A stretch of DNA of 64,000 nt from positions 248,001 to 312,000 of the forward strand of contig NZ_QGGR01000001.1 of NCBI RefSeq assembly GCF_003148685.1, in the 5' to 3' direction. Positions 50,909 to 60,319 of this stretch are shown one piece after another. A program made the translations under genes and the position numbers. The stretch comes from Actinoplanes xinjiangensis. Lineage in GTDB: Bacteria > Actinomycetota > Actinomycetes > Mycobacteriales > Micromonosporaceae. The notes beneath the pieces were generated by a model. It saw only the letters and a list, made by a program, of their open reading frames with translations. It had not been told where the DNA came from and ran no database searches. The first letter of the stretch is position 1; every line of letters starts with the position of its first letter.

Positions 50909-53404
50909 TCAGTCGGTGCCGAGTGCGGTCACCGGGCTCACCCGGGCCGCCCGGCGGGCCGGCATCACCCCGGCCAGGGCGGTCAGCGCCACCAGCACGA
51001 CGAAGACCGCCAGGAGCTGCCACACCGGCAGGGTGAGCGGCGCGTCGTCGGCGAGGGCGGCGACCGCGAGCCAGGCGTACGGGACACCGAGCACCAGCCC
51101 GAGGACCGCGCCGATCACCCCGTACAGGGCGGACTCGGTGGTGAGCATGGCGTGCAGTCCGCCGCGCGACATCCCGACCGCACGGAGCAGGCCGGACTCG
51201 CGGACCCGTTCGACGACCGACAGCGCGGTGGTGGCGCCGACGCCGACGATCGCGATCAGGACGGTCAGGCCGATCAGGGCGAGCCCGATCACCATCACCG
51301 TCGCGAGCGCCGACTGGACCTGGTCGCGCTGGTCGGCGAGAACCTCGACACTGATCTCCGGCTGGGTACCGGCGGCCGCCCGCAGCGCCTGGAGACCCGC
51401 GGTCCGGCCCTCCTCACCGGTGCCGGCGGCGTCGGCCAGGAGCCCGGTCGGTGCGGCCGGGACACCGAGCTTCGACAGGTCGGACGGGTCGAGCAGCGCC
51501 TCGGTGTGCAGCGGGGTCGGACCGCCGAGGACGGCCGCGACGGTCAGGCGTACCTGCTTGCCCGCGCGGGTGAGGGTGATCTGGTCGCCGGTGGTGATCC
51601 CGCCGCCCTCGGCGACGTACCCGGCGATGATCGCGCTGCCGGGGGCGAGTGCGGTGACGTCGCCGGAGACCGTGTCGAGACCGGCCAGGCGGGGCAGTGC
51701 GGCCATCGACAGGTCGGTGGCCCCGGCGTCCTGGAAGTCGCCGACGGTGATCCCGGTGGCCCACCGGTACGGGGTGACCCGGGTCAGCTCGGTGCTCTGC
51801 TTCGCCCGGTCGGCGACGCCGTCCTTGAGGGTGGTGCCGGTGTTGCCCTTGAGTTCGAAGTCGGCGGGCGCCGCCGCGATCGCCTCACGTTCGGCGAGGA
51901 TCCGGATCGAGTCGCCGCCGACCAGCACCCCGGTGAGCAGGGTGACGCCGAGCGCGACCACCACCGACACGGCGGCGGCACGCCGGGCACTGCCGCCGAC
52001 ACCACCGACGGCGAGCCGGCCGACCGGGCCCAGCCGGCGCAGCGGCCATCCGGCCAGCGCCAGGACCGGGCGGACCAGGACCGGGCCGAGAGCGATCAGC
52101 GCCACGAACGCGAGGCCGCCGGACGCCACGATGCCGAGCAGCAGCGTCTGCACGTCGACATCATCCTCGGGGGTCTTCGGCAGGCCGGTCCAGACCAGGG
52201 CGGCGGCACCGGCGGCGGCCACGGCCAGGAGCAGGCCGGTGATCGCCCGCAATCGGCCGATGCCCTGCCGGGCGCCGGTCGTCGACGCCGACCGCAGCGC
52301 CTCCAGCGGCGCGACCCGGGCCGCGGACAGGGCCGGGGCGAGGACGGCGACGACGGTGATCAGCACCGCCAGCGCGACGGTCCCGAGGGCCTCGGCCAGC
52401 GGGAACCCGGGCCCGGCGACCTCGAAGCCGAACGCGGACAGTGCCGGGGGCAGCAGGTGACCGACGGCGAGGGCGGCGAGTACCCCGGTGAGCCCGGCGA
52501 CCACCCCGGTGAGCAGCCCTTCGGCGGCCAGCGCCCGGGTCAGCGCACCCCGGCCGGCGCCGACCGCGCGAAGCAGGGCGAGCTGGCGCATCCGCTGGGC
52601 GAAGACGATCCGGAACGTGGAGGCGGCGATCAGCCCGGCCGCGAGCACGGCCACCGCGACGAACACCTTGACCACGATGAAGACCTGGTCGACCTCCTCG
52701 GCGGCCTCGCGGGCCTCGGCGATCCGGGTGTCGTCGCCGGTGGTGATCTCCGGCGGGGCCTCGCCCTCGACCTGCGAGGCGATCTTCTCCTGTACGGCTG
52801 TCGCGTCGGCGCCGGCGTCGAGGCGGATGTCGACGCGCTCGATCCAGTCGTAGCCGGGCGAGCTCACGGTCGGCAGCAGCCCGTACGCCAGGAAGCCGAT
52901 GTCGTCGCGCGGCTGCACCACCCCGACGACGCTGAGGGTGGCCTTCTTGCCCTCACCCAGGTCGACGGTGTGTTTCGAGCCGACGGTCAGCGCCATCCGC
53001 TCGACGGTGCGCGGGGTGACCGCGATCTCGCCGGCCGCCGTCGGGTAGCGGCCCTCGGTGACCTGGACGGTGCTGAGTGGCCCGCTGCCCGGGTCGGTGG
53101 CGAGGACCAGGTCACCGGCCGGCAGCCGGACACCCATCGAGGTGCGGACGGCGGTCTCGGCGACACCGGGTGTCGCGTTGATCGTGTTGAGGTCCGCCGC
53201 CTTGAGCCCGCCGTTCTGGACGACCAGGTCGACGGCCTCCGGTGTGCCGCTGAGCCCGTTGAGGACGCTGCGTTCGGTGATCTGCTGGGCCAGGACGGTG
53301 GCGTAGACGACGAATGAGGCGACGAGCACGGCCAAGCCGGTGAGCAGCAGCCGGGCCGGTCGCTTGCCGACCCCGGCGAGCTGGGTGCGCAGAACGGGAT
53401 TCAC
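50909..53404 (-). CDS. FtsX-family ABC transporter permease, duplicated type (831 aa)
   Basis: GTG at 53404 overlaps the ATPase stop (GTGA) and was preferred to longer frames that run antisense-like through the ATPase. The protein has a first span (LLLTGLAVLVASFVVYATVL), an external domain, then two FtsX blocks of three spans each (FVAVAVLAAGLIAASTFRIV with RQLALLRAVGAGRGAL; and later VMVIGLALIGLTVLIAIVG with ESGLLRAVGMSRGGLHAML), ten spans in all. It has the MacB-like/BceB-like layout common in actinobacteria for peptide or lipid export. A divergent two-component system lies next to the operon. Confidence 0.9.
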   Translation of the reverse strand: MNPVLRTQLAGVGKRPARLLLTGLAVLVASFVVYATVLAQQITERSVLNGLSGTPEAVDLVVQNGGLKAADLNTINATPGVAETAVRTSMGVRLPAGDLVLATDPGSGPLSTVQVTEGRYPTAAGEIAVTPRTVERMALTVGSKHTVDLGEGKKATLSVVGVVQPRDDIGFLAYGLLPTVSSPGYDWIERVDIRLDAGADATAVQEKIASQVEGEAPPEITTGDDTRIAEAREAAEEVDQVFIVVKVFVAVAVLAAGLIAASTFRIVFAQRMRQLALLRAVGAGRGALTRALAAEGLLTGVVAGLTGVLAALAVGHLLPPALSAFGFEVAGPGFPLAEALGTVALAVLITVVAVLAPALSAARVAPLEALRSASTTGARQGIGRLRAITGLLLAVAAAGAAALVWTGLPKTPEDDVDVQTLLLGIVASGGLAFVALIALGPVLVRPVLALAGWPLRRLGPVGRLAVGGVGGSARRAAAVSVVVALGVTLLTGVLVGGDSIRILAEREAIAAAPADFELKGNTGTTLKDGVADRAKQSTELTRVTPYRWATGITVGDFQDAGATDLSMAALPRLAGLDTVSGDVTALAPGSAIIAGYVAEGGGITTGDQITLTRAGKQVRLTVAAVLGGPTPLHTEALLDPSDLSKLGVPAAPTGLLADAAGTGEEGRTAGLQALRAAAGTQPEISVEVLADQRDQVQSALATVMVIGLALIGLTVLIAIVGVGATTALSVVERVRESGLLRAVGMSRGGLHAMLTTESALYGVIGAVLGLVLGVPYAWLAVAALADDAPLTLPVWQLLAVFVVLVALTALAGVMPARRAARVSPVTALGTD

Positions 53405-54168
53405 CGGCCGGCCGCCAGGCTCTGGAGGGCGTCGGTGACGGCGGCGATGTCCGGCTGGTGGATCTCCCCGGCGAGGCGGCCGTCGGCGAGCATGACGACC
53501 CGGTCGGCGTACGCCGCGGCACCCGGGTCGTGGGTGACCATGACGATCGTCTGGCCCAGGTTGCGGGCCGAGTCGCGGAGCAGCGCGAGGACCTCGGCGC
53601 CGGAGCGGGAGTCGAGGTTGCCGGTCGGTTCGTCGGCGAAGACCACCTCGGGCCGGGAGACCAGCGCGCGGGCCAGGGCGACGCGCTGCTGCTGGCCGCC
53701 GGAGAGCTCGGCGGGCCGGTGGTTGAGCCGCCCGGACAGTCCGAGCGTGGTGATCAGCTGGTCGTGGAACTCGGTGTCCAGTTTGCGGCCGGCCAGGTCG
53801 AGCGGGAGCGTGATGTTGGCGGCCGCGGTGAGCTGCGGCAGCAGGTTGAACGACTGGAAGACGAAGCCGATCCGCTCGCGCCGGGCCTTGGTGAGCACCT
53901 TGTCCGGCTGCTTGGTCAGGTCGGTGCCGCCGAGCAGCACCTGGCCGGAGGTGGCGGTGTCCAGTCCGGCGAGGCAGTGCATGAGCGTGGACTTGCCGGA
54001 CCCGGACGGCCCCATGATCGCGGTGAACCGGCCACGGTCGAAGCCCACGGTGACCCCGTCGAGCGCGCGGACCGCGGTGTCGCCGGAGCCGTACACCTTC
54101 ACCAGGTCGACGGCCGCGACCGCCGCCAGGCCGTCGCGGTCCGTCACGGGTGAGGACTGCCTCTGCAT
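53401..54168 (-). CDS. ABC transporter ATP-binding protein (LolD/MacB type, 255 aa)
   Basis: ATG 54168 follows GGAG 7 nt upstream. A full ABC ATPase: Walker A IMGPSGSGKSTLMHCLAG, Q-loop FVFQSFNLLPQ, signature ELSGGQQQRVALARAL, Walker B VVFADEPTGNLDS and VMVTHDPGAAAYADRVV. It pairs with the FtsX permease downstream through a 4-nt overlap. About 140 nt upstream, on the other strand, a histidine kinase gene begins; such ABC/two-component neighbours often form a resistance or envelope-stress module. Confidence 0.93.
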   Translation of the reverse strand: MQRQSSPVTDRDGLAAVAAVDLVKVYGSGDTAVRALDGVTVGFDRGRFTAIMGPSGSGKSTLMHCLAGLDTATSGQVLLGGTDLTKQPDKVLTKARRERIGFVFQSFNLLPQLTAAANITLPLDLAGRKLDTEFHDQLITTLGLSGRLNHRPAELSGGQQQRVALARALVSRPEVVFADEPTGNLDSRSGAEVLALLRDSARNLGQTIVMVTHDPGAAAYADRVVMLADGRLAGEIHQPDIAAVTDALQSLAAGR

Positions 54169-54310
54169 GTGAGCTCCAAGCTCGTCGAACGAATCGGACG
54201 TGACGGATATTGTCCGATCGATGCGTACGGCACATCCGCCCGCTGTCAGGGGGCCGGGTCTTACTTTCGGCCGATGGTGACCGTCACCGGTCCGCCTACG
54301 CTGGGTCACG

Positions 54311-55480
54311 ATGATGAACCTCGCCCTGCTCCGGATGGGTCAGCTCGCCGCTCTCGGCGCGCTGGCCCTGCTCGGCATCCTCGACCTCCGGGGCGGTATG
54401 GCCTCGGACAACTCGGAGGTGACCCTGTGGCGGGTCGCCGCCGCGGTCGCCGCGGCCGCGGTCTGGCTTCCGGCGCACCGGCAGGGTTCGACCCGCCTGC
54501 CGGTGGCCGCGATCGTGCTGGGCCTGCATTCGCTGCTGCTGACCTCGGTCCTGTTCATCTTCGGGGGGTCGGAATACAACTCGCTGTGGGGGCTGGCCGA
54601 GTCGTCGGCGCTGCTCGGCGTGCTGATGGTGGTGTCCCGCCGGAGTAGATCCGGCTGGGCCCTCCCGGCGGTGGCGGTGGTGCTGCTGGCGGTCGGCGCG
54701 ATGCCGCTGCGGGCCGGGTCGGAGAGCATCGTCATCACGTTCGGCCTGATCCAGGCGCTGGCCGGGGCGGCCGCCATCGGCGTCGGCATCTACCTGCGCA
54801 CGCTGGAGGGCAACCGGCAGCGGGCGGTCGACGCGATCCGGGCCGAGCAGCGCACCGAGTTCGCCCGCGACCTGCACGACTTCATCGCCCACCACGTGAC
54901 CGGGATCGTGGTGCAGGCGCAGGGTGCCCGGTTCATCGCCGAGCAGGACCCGCAGCGGGTGCTGCTGGCGCTGGAGCAGATCGAGCAGGCCGGTGCGGAG
55001 ACGATGGCGTCGATGCGGCGGATGGTCGGTGTGCTGCGCGACCCGGACTCGAAACCGGACGCGCCGCTCGCCCCGGTGTCCGGGGTGGCCGACCTGGAGA
55101 CGCTGGTCGGGCAGTTCGACGCGGCCGGTGGCCCGGCGGCCCGCCTGCACGTGGACGGGGAGCTGGCCGGGATGCCCGTGGAGGTGTCGACGTCGGCCTA
55201 CCGGGTGGTGATGGAGGCGCTGACGAACGTGCGGCAGCACGCGCGGGACGCCTCGTCGGTGGACGTGTGGGTGACCCGTACCCCCCTGCAGTTGATGGTC
55301 CGGGTGAGAAACGACGGACCCGCCGCCCGCACGCCCACCGTCCGGGAACGGCCGGGGTACGGTCTCGTCGGCCTCACCGAACGGGTCCGCGCCGTGGGCG
55401 GCCGGATCACGGCGGGGCCGGGCGTCGGCGGCGGATGGATCGTCGACGCGGTGCTGCCGCTGGAGTGGAGTGTCTCTTGA
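54311..55480 (+). CDS. NarL-type sensor histidine kinase (389 aa)
   Basis: Five or six membrane spans occupy residues 5-165 (for example LAALGALALLGILDL, AVVLLAVGAMPL, ALAGAAAIGVGIYL), followed by HisKA_3 with the phosphorylated His in ARDLHDFIAHHVTGIVVQAQ and a HATPase domain (VVMEALTNVRQHARDASSVD, RPGYGLVGLTERVRAVGGRI). It has no extracellular sensor domain, so it senses within the membrane or through a partner such as the neighbouring ABC transporter. It overlaps the response-regulator gene by 4 nt (TTGA). Confidence 0.92.
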   Translation: MMNLALLRMGQLAALGALALLGILDLRGGMASDNSEVTLWRVAAAVAAAAVWLPAHRQGSTRLPVAAIVLGLHSLLLTSVLFIFGGSEYNSLWGLAESSALLGVLMVVSRRSRSGWALPAVAVVLLAVGAMPLRAGSESIVITFGLIQALAGAAAIGVGIYLRTLEGNRQRAVDAIRAEQRTEFARDLHDFIAHHVTGIVVQAQGARFIAEQDPQRVLLALEQIEQAGAETMASMRRMVGVLRDPDSKPDAPLAPVSGVADLETLVGQFDAAGGPAARLHVDGELAGMPVEVSTSAYRVVMEALTNVRQHARDASSVDVWVTRTPLQLMVRVRNDGPAARTPTVRERPGYGLVGLTERVRAVGGRITAGPGVGGGWIVDAVLPLEWSVS

Positions 55481-56115
55481 TCCGGGTTTTGATCGCCGAC
55501 GACCAGGCGATGGTCCGCACCGGTTTTGGCATGATCATCGGCGCTCAGCCGGACATGGAGGTGGTCGGTGAGGCCGCCGACGGGGTGGACGCGGTCGCCG
55601 AGGCCCGCCGGCTGAAGCCGGACGTGGCGCTGATGGACATCCGGATGCCGCGGATGGACGGCCTCCAGGCGCTGCGGCTGCTCGCCGGCCCGGACGTGAC
55701 CGACCCGGTCAAGGTGGTCGTGGTGACGACGTTCGACCTCGACGAGTACGTGCATCAGGCGCTGCTCGGCGGCGCGGCCGGTTTCCTGCTCAAGGACTCC
55801 GGCCCGGCGCTGCTGGTGGAGGCGGTGCGGGCGGCCGCCTCCGGGGACGCGCTGATCAGCCCGTCGATCACGGTCCGGCTGTTGCAGCACCTGTCCGCGC
55901 CGGCGCCCGCGGGCGGTGACGGCGGGCTGTCCCCCCGGGAGCTGGAGGTGGTCCGCCTGACCGCCCGCGGCCAGACGAACGCGGAGATCGCCGGCGAGCT
56001 GTTCATCTCGGTCGGCACGGTGAAGACGCATCTCGGCAGCATCCACGCCAAGCTGGGCACCCGGAACCGGGTGGAGATCGCCGCCTGGGCGTGGGAACGC
56101 CGCCTGGTGAGTTAG
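55477..56115 (+). CDS. NarL/FixJ-type response regulator (212 aa)
   Basis: The TTG at 55477 overlaps the kinase stop and gives the correct REC N-terminus (IRVLIADDQAMVRTGFGMII); the open frame further upstream is antisense-like filler. REC (1-120) has phosphoacceptor Asp in VALMDIRMPRMDG, and the C-terminal LuxR/NarL HTH reads LSPRELEVVRLTARGQTNAE followed by VGTVKTHLGSIHAKLG. It is the cognate regulator of the kinase just upstream. Probable targets include the divergent ABC operon. Confidence 0.95.
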   Translation: MIRVLIADDQAMVRTGFGMIIGAQPDMEVVGEAADGVDAVAEARRLKPDVALMDIRMPRMDGLQALRLLAGPDVTDPVKVVVVTTFDLDEYVHQALLGGAAGFLLKDSGPALLVEAVRAAASGDALISPSITVRLLQHLSAPAPAGGDGGLSPRELEVVRLTARGQTNAEIAGELFISVGTVKTHLGSIHAKLGTRNRVEIAAWAWERRLVS

Positions 56116-56125
56116 GGCCGCCCCT

Positions 56126-57142
56126 TCAGCGGGCCCGGAGCTGGCCCGAGGTGAGCAGCGCGGCGACCGGCGGCTCAGCCTGCTCGGAGGTGCGGATCTG
56201 GGTCCACAGGTTCCGCGCGGCCTGCTTGGCCGGGCCGAGCCGGTGACGGGCGATCAGCCGGGCGTCCGAGCGCATCCGGGCGCTGCGCGCGACCGGCGTC
56301 GACGACTGGTAGCCGAATTTCGCCAGCCGCTCACCGAAGACCTCCTCGCACCGGCGCAGTTCCTCGTCGGTGAGCCGGGTACGCCAGCTCTGGATCCGTT
56401 CGGTGGTGGGCGCCTGATGGGTGAGCGTGTGCCACGTCTTGTACTCCGGGACGGCGACCGACGCCAGCTTGTTCGGAGCGCTCATCGCCGGGTCGTACTC
56501 CTCGTCGAGGAATGCGCAGATCCGGCGCAGGTGCGGTTCCGGGTCGGCGACCAGGTCCTCGTAGCGGACCTGGTGGTAGACGTCCTCGGGGTAGCGCCGG
56601 GCGGCCAGCAGCGACGCGTCCGCCGACTGCGCCCAGTAGTCGATGAGCGTGTCGAAGTCGGACGGCTTCCACGGCGTCTCCTTGAGCGACGCCACGCAGT
56701 CCCGCCCGTCCCGCATGATGTTGATGATCTGGGCGTCCGGGAACAGCCGCAGGATGGTCGGCAGGTGCCGCAGGTAGAGCGGCCGCTTGTCGCCCCAACG
56801 GGGCTTGCCGAACCGGGACGAGTACATCCGGAAGACGATGCCGAACGCCGAGCCCAGGGTCGGCGGGCCGGCCACGATCGCCTCGGTCGTCTCGTCGGGG
56901 TCCAGGCCGAGATCTTCGAACTGTGACGACTCAACGATGAACCTGGCCAACTCGTGCCGCTGGGCCGCGCCGGTGAGGTCACCGAACTCGGCGCGCTTCT
57001 GATAGGCGGCGAGCAGGAAGCGGGTCTCCGGGGGCAGCGCGATCCGTGGGTGTGCATGCAGCATCAGCTGAAGCATCGTCGTACCGGACCGGGGACAGCC
57101 CACGACGAAGATCGGGCGGTCTGAATTCCCCAGCGCTGTCAT
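56126..57142 (-). CDS. Sulfotransferase family protein (338 aa)
   Basis: ATG 57142, preceded by GAGAGGAG, gives MTALGNSDRPIFVVGCPRSG. The PAPS-binding 5'-phosphosulfate loop CPRSGTTMLQLMLHAHP (about residues 15-31) and the 3'-phosphate motif RDGRDCVASLKETPW are intact, so it should transfer sulfate from PAPS to a hydroxyl or amine. The middle is helix-rich and no signal peptide is present. No PAPS-synthesis genes are in view; the acceptor is unknown. Confidence 0.88.
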   Translation of the reverse strand: MTALGNSDRPIFVVGCPRSGTTMLQLMLHAHPRIALPPETRFLLAAYQKRAEFGDLTGAAQRHELARFIVESSQFEDLGLDPDETTEAIVAGPPTLGSAFGIVFRMYSSRFGKPRWGDKRPLYLRHLPTILRLFPDAQIINIMRDGRDCVASLKETPWKPSDFDTLIDYWAQSADASLLAARRYPEDVYHQVRYEDLVADPEPHLRRICAFLDEEYDPAMSAPNKLASVAVPEYKTWHTLTHQAPTTERIQSWRTRLTDEELRRCEEVFGERLAKFGYQSSTPVARSARMRSDARLIARHRLGPAKQAARNLWTQIRTSEQAEPPVAALLTSGQLRAR

Positions 57143-57331
57143 TTCGCTCCTCTCCAGGTCATCCCTCTGATCTTGATGACCTGGCAAAGATTTCGCAAAA
57201 AGTCTGTGCAGCCAAGGGGCGTCGGCTGTCCCTCACCTGTGAATTGACTGCAAGTTTTCCTGACCGGCTCACACCGTTCTCCGGGACGTTACACAAAGGA
57301 CCTGGTCAGGGCCTGCCTGGTGAAGATCTTT

Positions 57332-58225
57332 TCACCGGGACGGCTCGAGAACCTTCTCCCCGCTCCGGCGCGCGGCTGGCCGCGTGCAGAACCAGCAGCC
57401 CGCCACCACCAGGGCGAAACCGCCGATCGTGCCCGGCCCGATCGGTTCGTTGAGCAGCATCACGCCCAGCAGGACCGCCACCACCGGATTGACGTAGGTG
57501 ATGAGACCGGCCCGGTTGGGCCCGGCCAGCGCGATCAGACGGTAGAAGGCGAGCAGGGCCACCGCCGTGCAGAGCACCCCGAGCACCGCGAGCGCGCCCC
57601 AGGAGCGTGCGCTCACCGGCTCGTGCGGCAGGTTCAGCAGGGCGGCCGGTGCCAGCACGATCGTGGTCGTCACGGTGGTGCCGACGGTCAGCGTCTCCGG
57701 CGGCAGGTCGGCGGCCCGGCGCTGGACGAGGATCGTGGCGACCGCGTAGCTCACCGCCGCGGCCAGCACCATCGCCGCGCCGAGCAGGCCGTACCGGTCG
57801 CCGGACAGGTCGAGGCCGACCAGGACGACCACGCCGGCGAAGCCGAGCACCAGGCCGACGATCCGGCCCGTCGTCAGCGGCTCGGCCCGGGCCATCAGCA
57901 GCGCGATGAGCACCGGCTCGACCGCGATCAGGATGCCGGTCAGCGACGACGTGATGTGCTGCTCGCCATAGGTGATCAGCAGGAACGGCACGACGATGTG
58001 CACCGTCGAGAGCAGGGCGATCACCCGGCCCCGGCCGCGCAGGGCACCGAGCGTCCCGCGCATCAGGGCGAACGGGATCAGCACGGCGGCGGCGATGGCC
58101 GTACGGCCGGCCACCACGAGCACCGGTGACAGGTCCTCGATGGCGATCTTGATGAGGAAGTACGGGAGGCCCCAGAGGACCGAGCACAGCACGAACAGCG
58201 ACCAGGCGAGACGATTCACCCCCAC
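57332..58225 (-). CDS. EamA/DMT-family transporter (297 aa)
   Basis: Ten hydrophobic segments arranged as two EamA repeats: AWSLFVLCSVLWGLPYFLIK and LTGILIAVEPVLIALLMARA in the first, VLAAAVSYAVATILV and LITYVNPVVAVLLGVMLLNE in the second. Proteins of this family export amino acids or other small metabolites. It starts with GTG and is divergent from a LysR gene (64-bp gap), the standard arrangement in which the LysR protein controls the exporter. Confidence 0.9.
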   Translation of the reverse strand: MGVNRLAWSLFVLCSVLWGLPYFLIKIAIEDLSPVLVVAGRTAIAAAVLIPFALMRGTLGALRGRGRVIALLSTVHIVVPFLLITYGEQHITSSLTGILIAVEPVLIALLMARAEPLTTGRIVGLVLGFAGVVVLVGLDLSGDRYGLLGAAMVLAAAVSYAVATILVQRRAADLPPETLTVGTTVTTTIVLAPAALLNLPHEPVSARSWGALAVLGVLCTAVALLAFYRLIALAGPNRAGLITYVNPVVAVLLGVMLLNEPIGPGTIGGFALVVAGCWFCTRPAARRSGEKVLEPSR

Positions 58226-58289
58226 AGCCTGGACCCGTAGGGTAGTAAGCGGAACCAGTGACTTGCTGATGCCGTGTTAAGGAAAACTG

Positions 58290-59207
58290 ATGATCTATCC
58301 GCGTCGCCTCCAGGTCCTCACCGCCGTCGCCCGGCAGGGCAGCTTCAACCGCGCCGCCGCGGAGCTGCGCCTCACCCCGTCCGCGGTGTCCCAGCAGATC
58401 AGTGCCCTGGAACGGACCGTCGGCACCCCGGTCGTCCGGCGCAGCACCCGCGGTGTCGAGCTGACCGACGCCGGCCGGGTGCTCACCGAGACCGCCGCCG
58501 CCATCGCCGCCGAGCTGCTCACCGCCGAGCGGGAGATCGCCCGGCTGGCCACCGTCGGCGCCGAGCGCCTCACCGTGGCCACCTTCACCAGCGGTGGCCA
58601 GCGGATCCTGCCGCACGCACTGACCCGGTTCACCACGGTGCGACCCGAGGTCGAGCTGACCGTCATCGAGGCCGAGCCCGAGGAGAGCCTGGCGCTGGTC
58701 CGCTCCGGGGCGGCCGACATGGCACTCGTCTACCACTTCGACGGGCCGCCGATGGTGCCGCCCGGCCTCGACTTCACCCCGCTGCTCGACGACCCGATGT
58801 GGATCGTGCTGCCGGCCGGGCACCGGCACACCGGCCGGACCGCGCTGACCATCGCCGAACTCGCCGGGGAACGCTGGGTGCACGGCTGCATGTCGGTCGG
58901 CGAGATGCTCGATCACTACGCGGCGATGGCCGGGTTCGAGGTGATCACCGCCTGCCGGGGCACCGATTACCAGTTCGCGCAGTCGCTGGTCCGGGCCGGG
59001 GTGGGCATCGCGATGATCCCCGAGGTGGCGCTCACCACCGACGCGTCCGGGCTCACCGCGGCCCGGCTCACCCCGCCCGGCCCGTGCCGTTACGTCGGCG
59101 TCGCCACCGCCCGGCGGCGGCGCACCGACCCCCTGGTCGCCGCCATGCTCGGCGAACTGCGCGACACCGTGGCCGCGCTGCCCGCCGGCCCGCTGGCTAC
59201 AGCGTGA
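58290..59207 (+). CDS. LysR-family transcriptional regulator (305 aa)
   Basis: An N-terminal winged HTH (QGSFNRAAAELRLTPSAVSQ then QISALERTVGTPVVRRSTRG) and a C-terminal LysR substrate-binding domain (about residues 90-295) are complete. ATG 58290 follows AAGGAAA. Divergent position to the EamA transporter implies control of that gene in response to a small effector. Its 3' end overlaps the converging GNAT gene by 11 nt. Confidence 0.93.
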   Translation: MIYPRRLQVLTAVARQGSFNRAAAELRLTPSAVSQQISALERTVGTPVVRRSTRGVELTDAGRVLTETAAAIAAELLTAEREIARLATVGAERLTVATFTSGGQRILPHALTRFTTVRPEVELTVIEAEPEESLALVRSGAADMALVYHFDGPPMVPPGLDFTPLLDDPMWIVLPAGHRHTGRTALTIAELAGERWVHGCMSVGEMLDHYAAMAGFEVITACRGTDYQFAQSLVRAGVGIAMIPEVALTTDASGLTAARLTPPGPCRYVGVATARRRRTDPLVAAMLGELRDTVAALPAGPLATA

Positions 59208-59712
59208 TCCAGTAGCGCCGGACCGTGCCGAGCTCGGTGTCCCGGACGTCCTCCAGGACACCGCCGTTGCGCTCGATCGTCCGGGCCGAGGCGGCATTGT
59301 CGGGGTTGCAGGTCACCAGGACCCGTGGCAGGCCCAGCGCACGGGCCTCCGGCAGGATCGCGGCGAGCGCCCAGCCCGCCAGGCCGTTGCCGCGGGCCGA
59401 TGGGCGCACGCCGTAACCGATGTGACCGCCGGCCTCCAGCAGGAAGTCGTTCAGCTCGTGGCGCAGGGCGATCGCGCCCAGATAGCGGTCACCCTCGACC
59501 ATCCAGCGGAACGAGCAGGGCACCCAGCCTTCGGGCGCCTGCTTCTCCGCCTCGTTCAGCCGGGTCACCCAGGCCGCGAACCCGTCCGGCGAGTCGACGT
59601 CGTCGGCCTCGCGCAGGCCCGCGCCGTCCTGGTGGACGCCGCGGCCCCACTCGTCACGGGACTCGAGCCAGGAGGCGTGCAGCGCGGCGGTCGGCGCGAT
59701 CAATGCGGGCAT
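59197..59712 (-). CDS. GNAT-family N-acetyltransferase (171 aa)
   Basis: ATG 59712 (MPALIAPTAALH) gives a normal-length GNAT; an extension to 59739 has no support. The acetyl-CoA loop is visible as GYGVRPSARGNGLAGWAL, followed by ALGLPRVLVTCNPDNAASAR and IERNGGVLED, the classical C-terminal GNAT motifs. The acceptor substrate is unknown. It overlaps the converging LysR gene by 11 nt. Confidence 0.9.
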   Translation of the reverse strand: MPALIAPTAALHASWLESRDEWGRGVHQDGAGLREADDVDSPDGFAAWVTRLNEAEKQAPEGWVPCSFRWMVEGDRYLGAIALRHELNDFLLEAGGHIGYGVRPSARGNGLAGWALAAILPEARALGLPRVLVTCNPDNAASARTIERNGGVLEDVRDTELGTVRRYWITL

Positions 59713-59746
59713 GCGCCGACCGTACCGCGCCCGGGCCATTGATTTT

Positions 59747-60319
59747 TCAGCCCGCCGCCAGCGCGAGAAGCCGCTGGATCTGGCCCTGCCGCGCCTCCGT
59801 CATGCGTGCGGCGAGATCAACCGCCTGGGGGTACGACCCACCGGTCGCCTCCATCCGGATGGTCTCCATCGCGTTGTGCAGGTTGCCGAGCAGCAGCGCC
59901 ACCGCGGCCCGGTCGAACTCGGCGCCGGAGAATCCGCGCAGTCCCTCGAAGTCCTCCTCACGCAGCGAGTGCAGGTCCCCGTGCCCGGCGTGCAGGCCGG
60001 CCGACGGGTCCGCCACGAGCGGCCGCCCCCACTGCTCCAGCCAGCCGCGCATGGTGTCCTGCTCGGTGCGCCACTGGCCGCGCAACTCCGCGGCGACCGC
60101 CCGGATCTCCGGGTTGCCCGCCCGGCCCTCGGCGATCTCCGCGACCCGGTCGCCCTCGGTGATCTGCGTCAGGCCCATCTGGAGGAACATCACGTCGGTG
60201 TCGTTGAAGGCGGCGGCCGCGGGCTTCGGCGCACCACAGGCCGCCAGCACGCCGAGCAGCAGCAGGGTGAGGGCGGCCCGGCAGACCGGGCCGCCCGTTC
60301 CTGCTAGACGGCGGCCCAC
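59747..60319 (-). CDS. Degenerate DUF305 lipoprotein overlapping the LPMO gene (190 aa)
   Basis: The GTG at 60319 puts a lipoprotein signal at the N-terminus (TLLLLGVLAACGA, lipobox LAAC); it begins 16 nt inside the end of the LPMO gene, so the two are probably translated from one message. The fold pattern is DUF305 (FNDTDVMFLQMGLTQITEGD, QDTMRGWLEQWGRPL, GAEFDRAAVALLLGNLHNAM), but the paired His residues of each half, which bind metal in characterised members, are reduced or lost. DUF305 proteins such as cyanobacterial CopM handle copper; here that role is uncertain. Confidence 0.75.
   Translation of the reverse strand: MGRRLAGTGGPVCRAALTLLLLGVLAACGAPKPAAAAFNDTDVMFLQMGLTQITEGDRVAEIAEGRAGNPEIRAVAAELRGQWRTEQDTMRGWLEQWGRPLVADPSAGLHAGHGDLHSLREEDFEGLRGFSGAEFDRAAVALLLGNLHNAMETIRMEATGGSYPQAVDLAARMTEARQGQIQRLLALAAG

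Noticed and set aside
50711..53317. 868-codon plus-strand frame antisense to the FtsX permease
   Set aside because: The minus strand encodes a complete permease with ten membrane spans; the plus frame is Gln/Gly/Arg/Asp-rich antisense noise.
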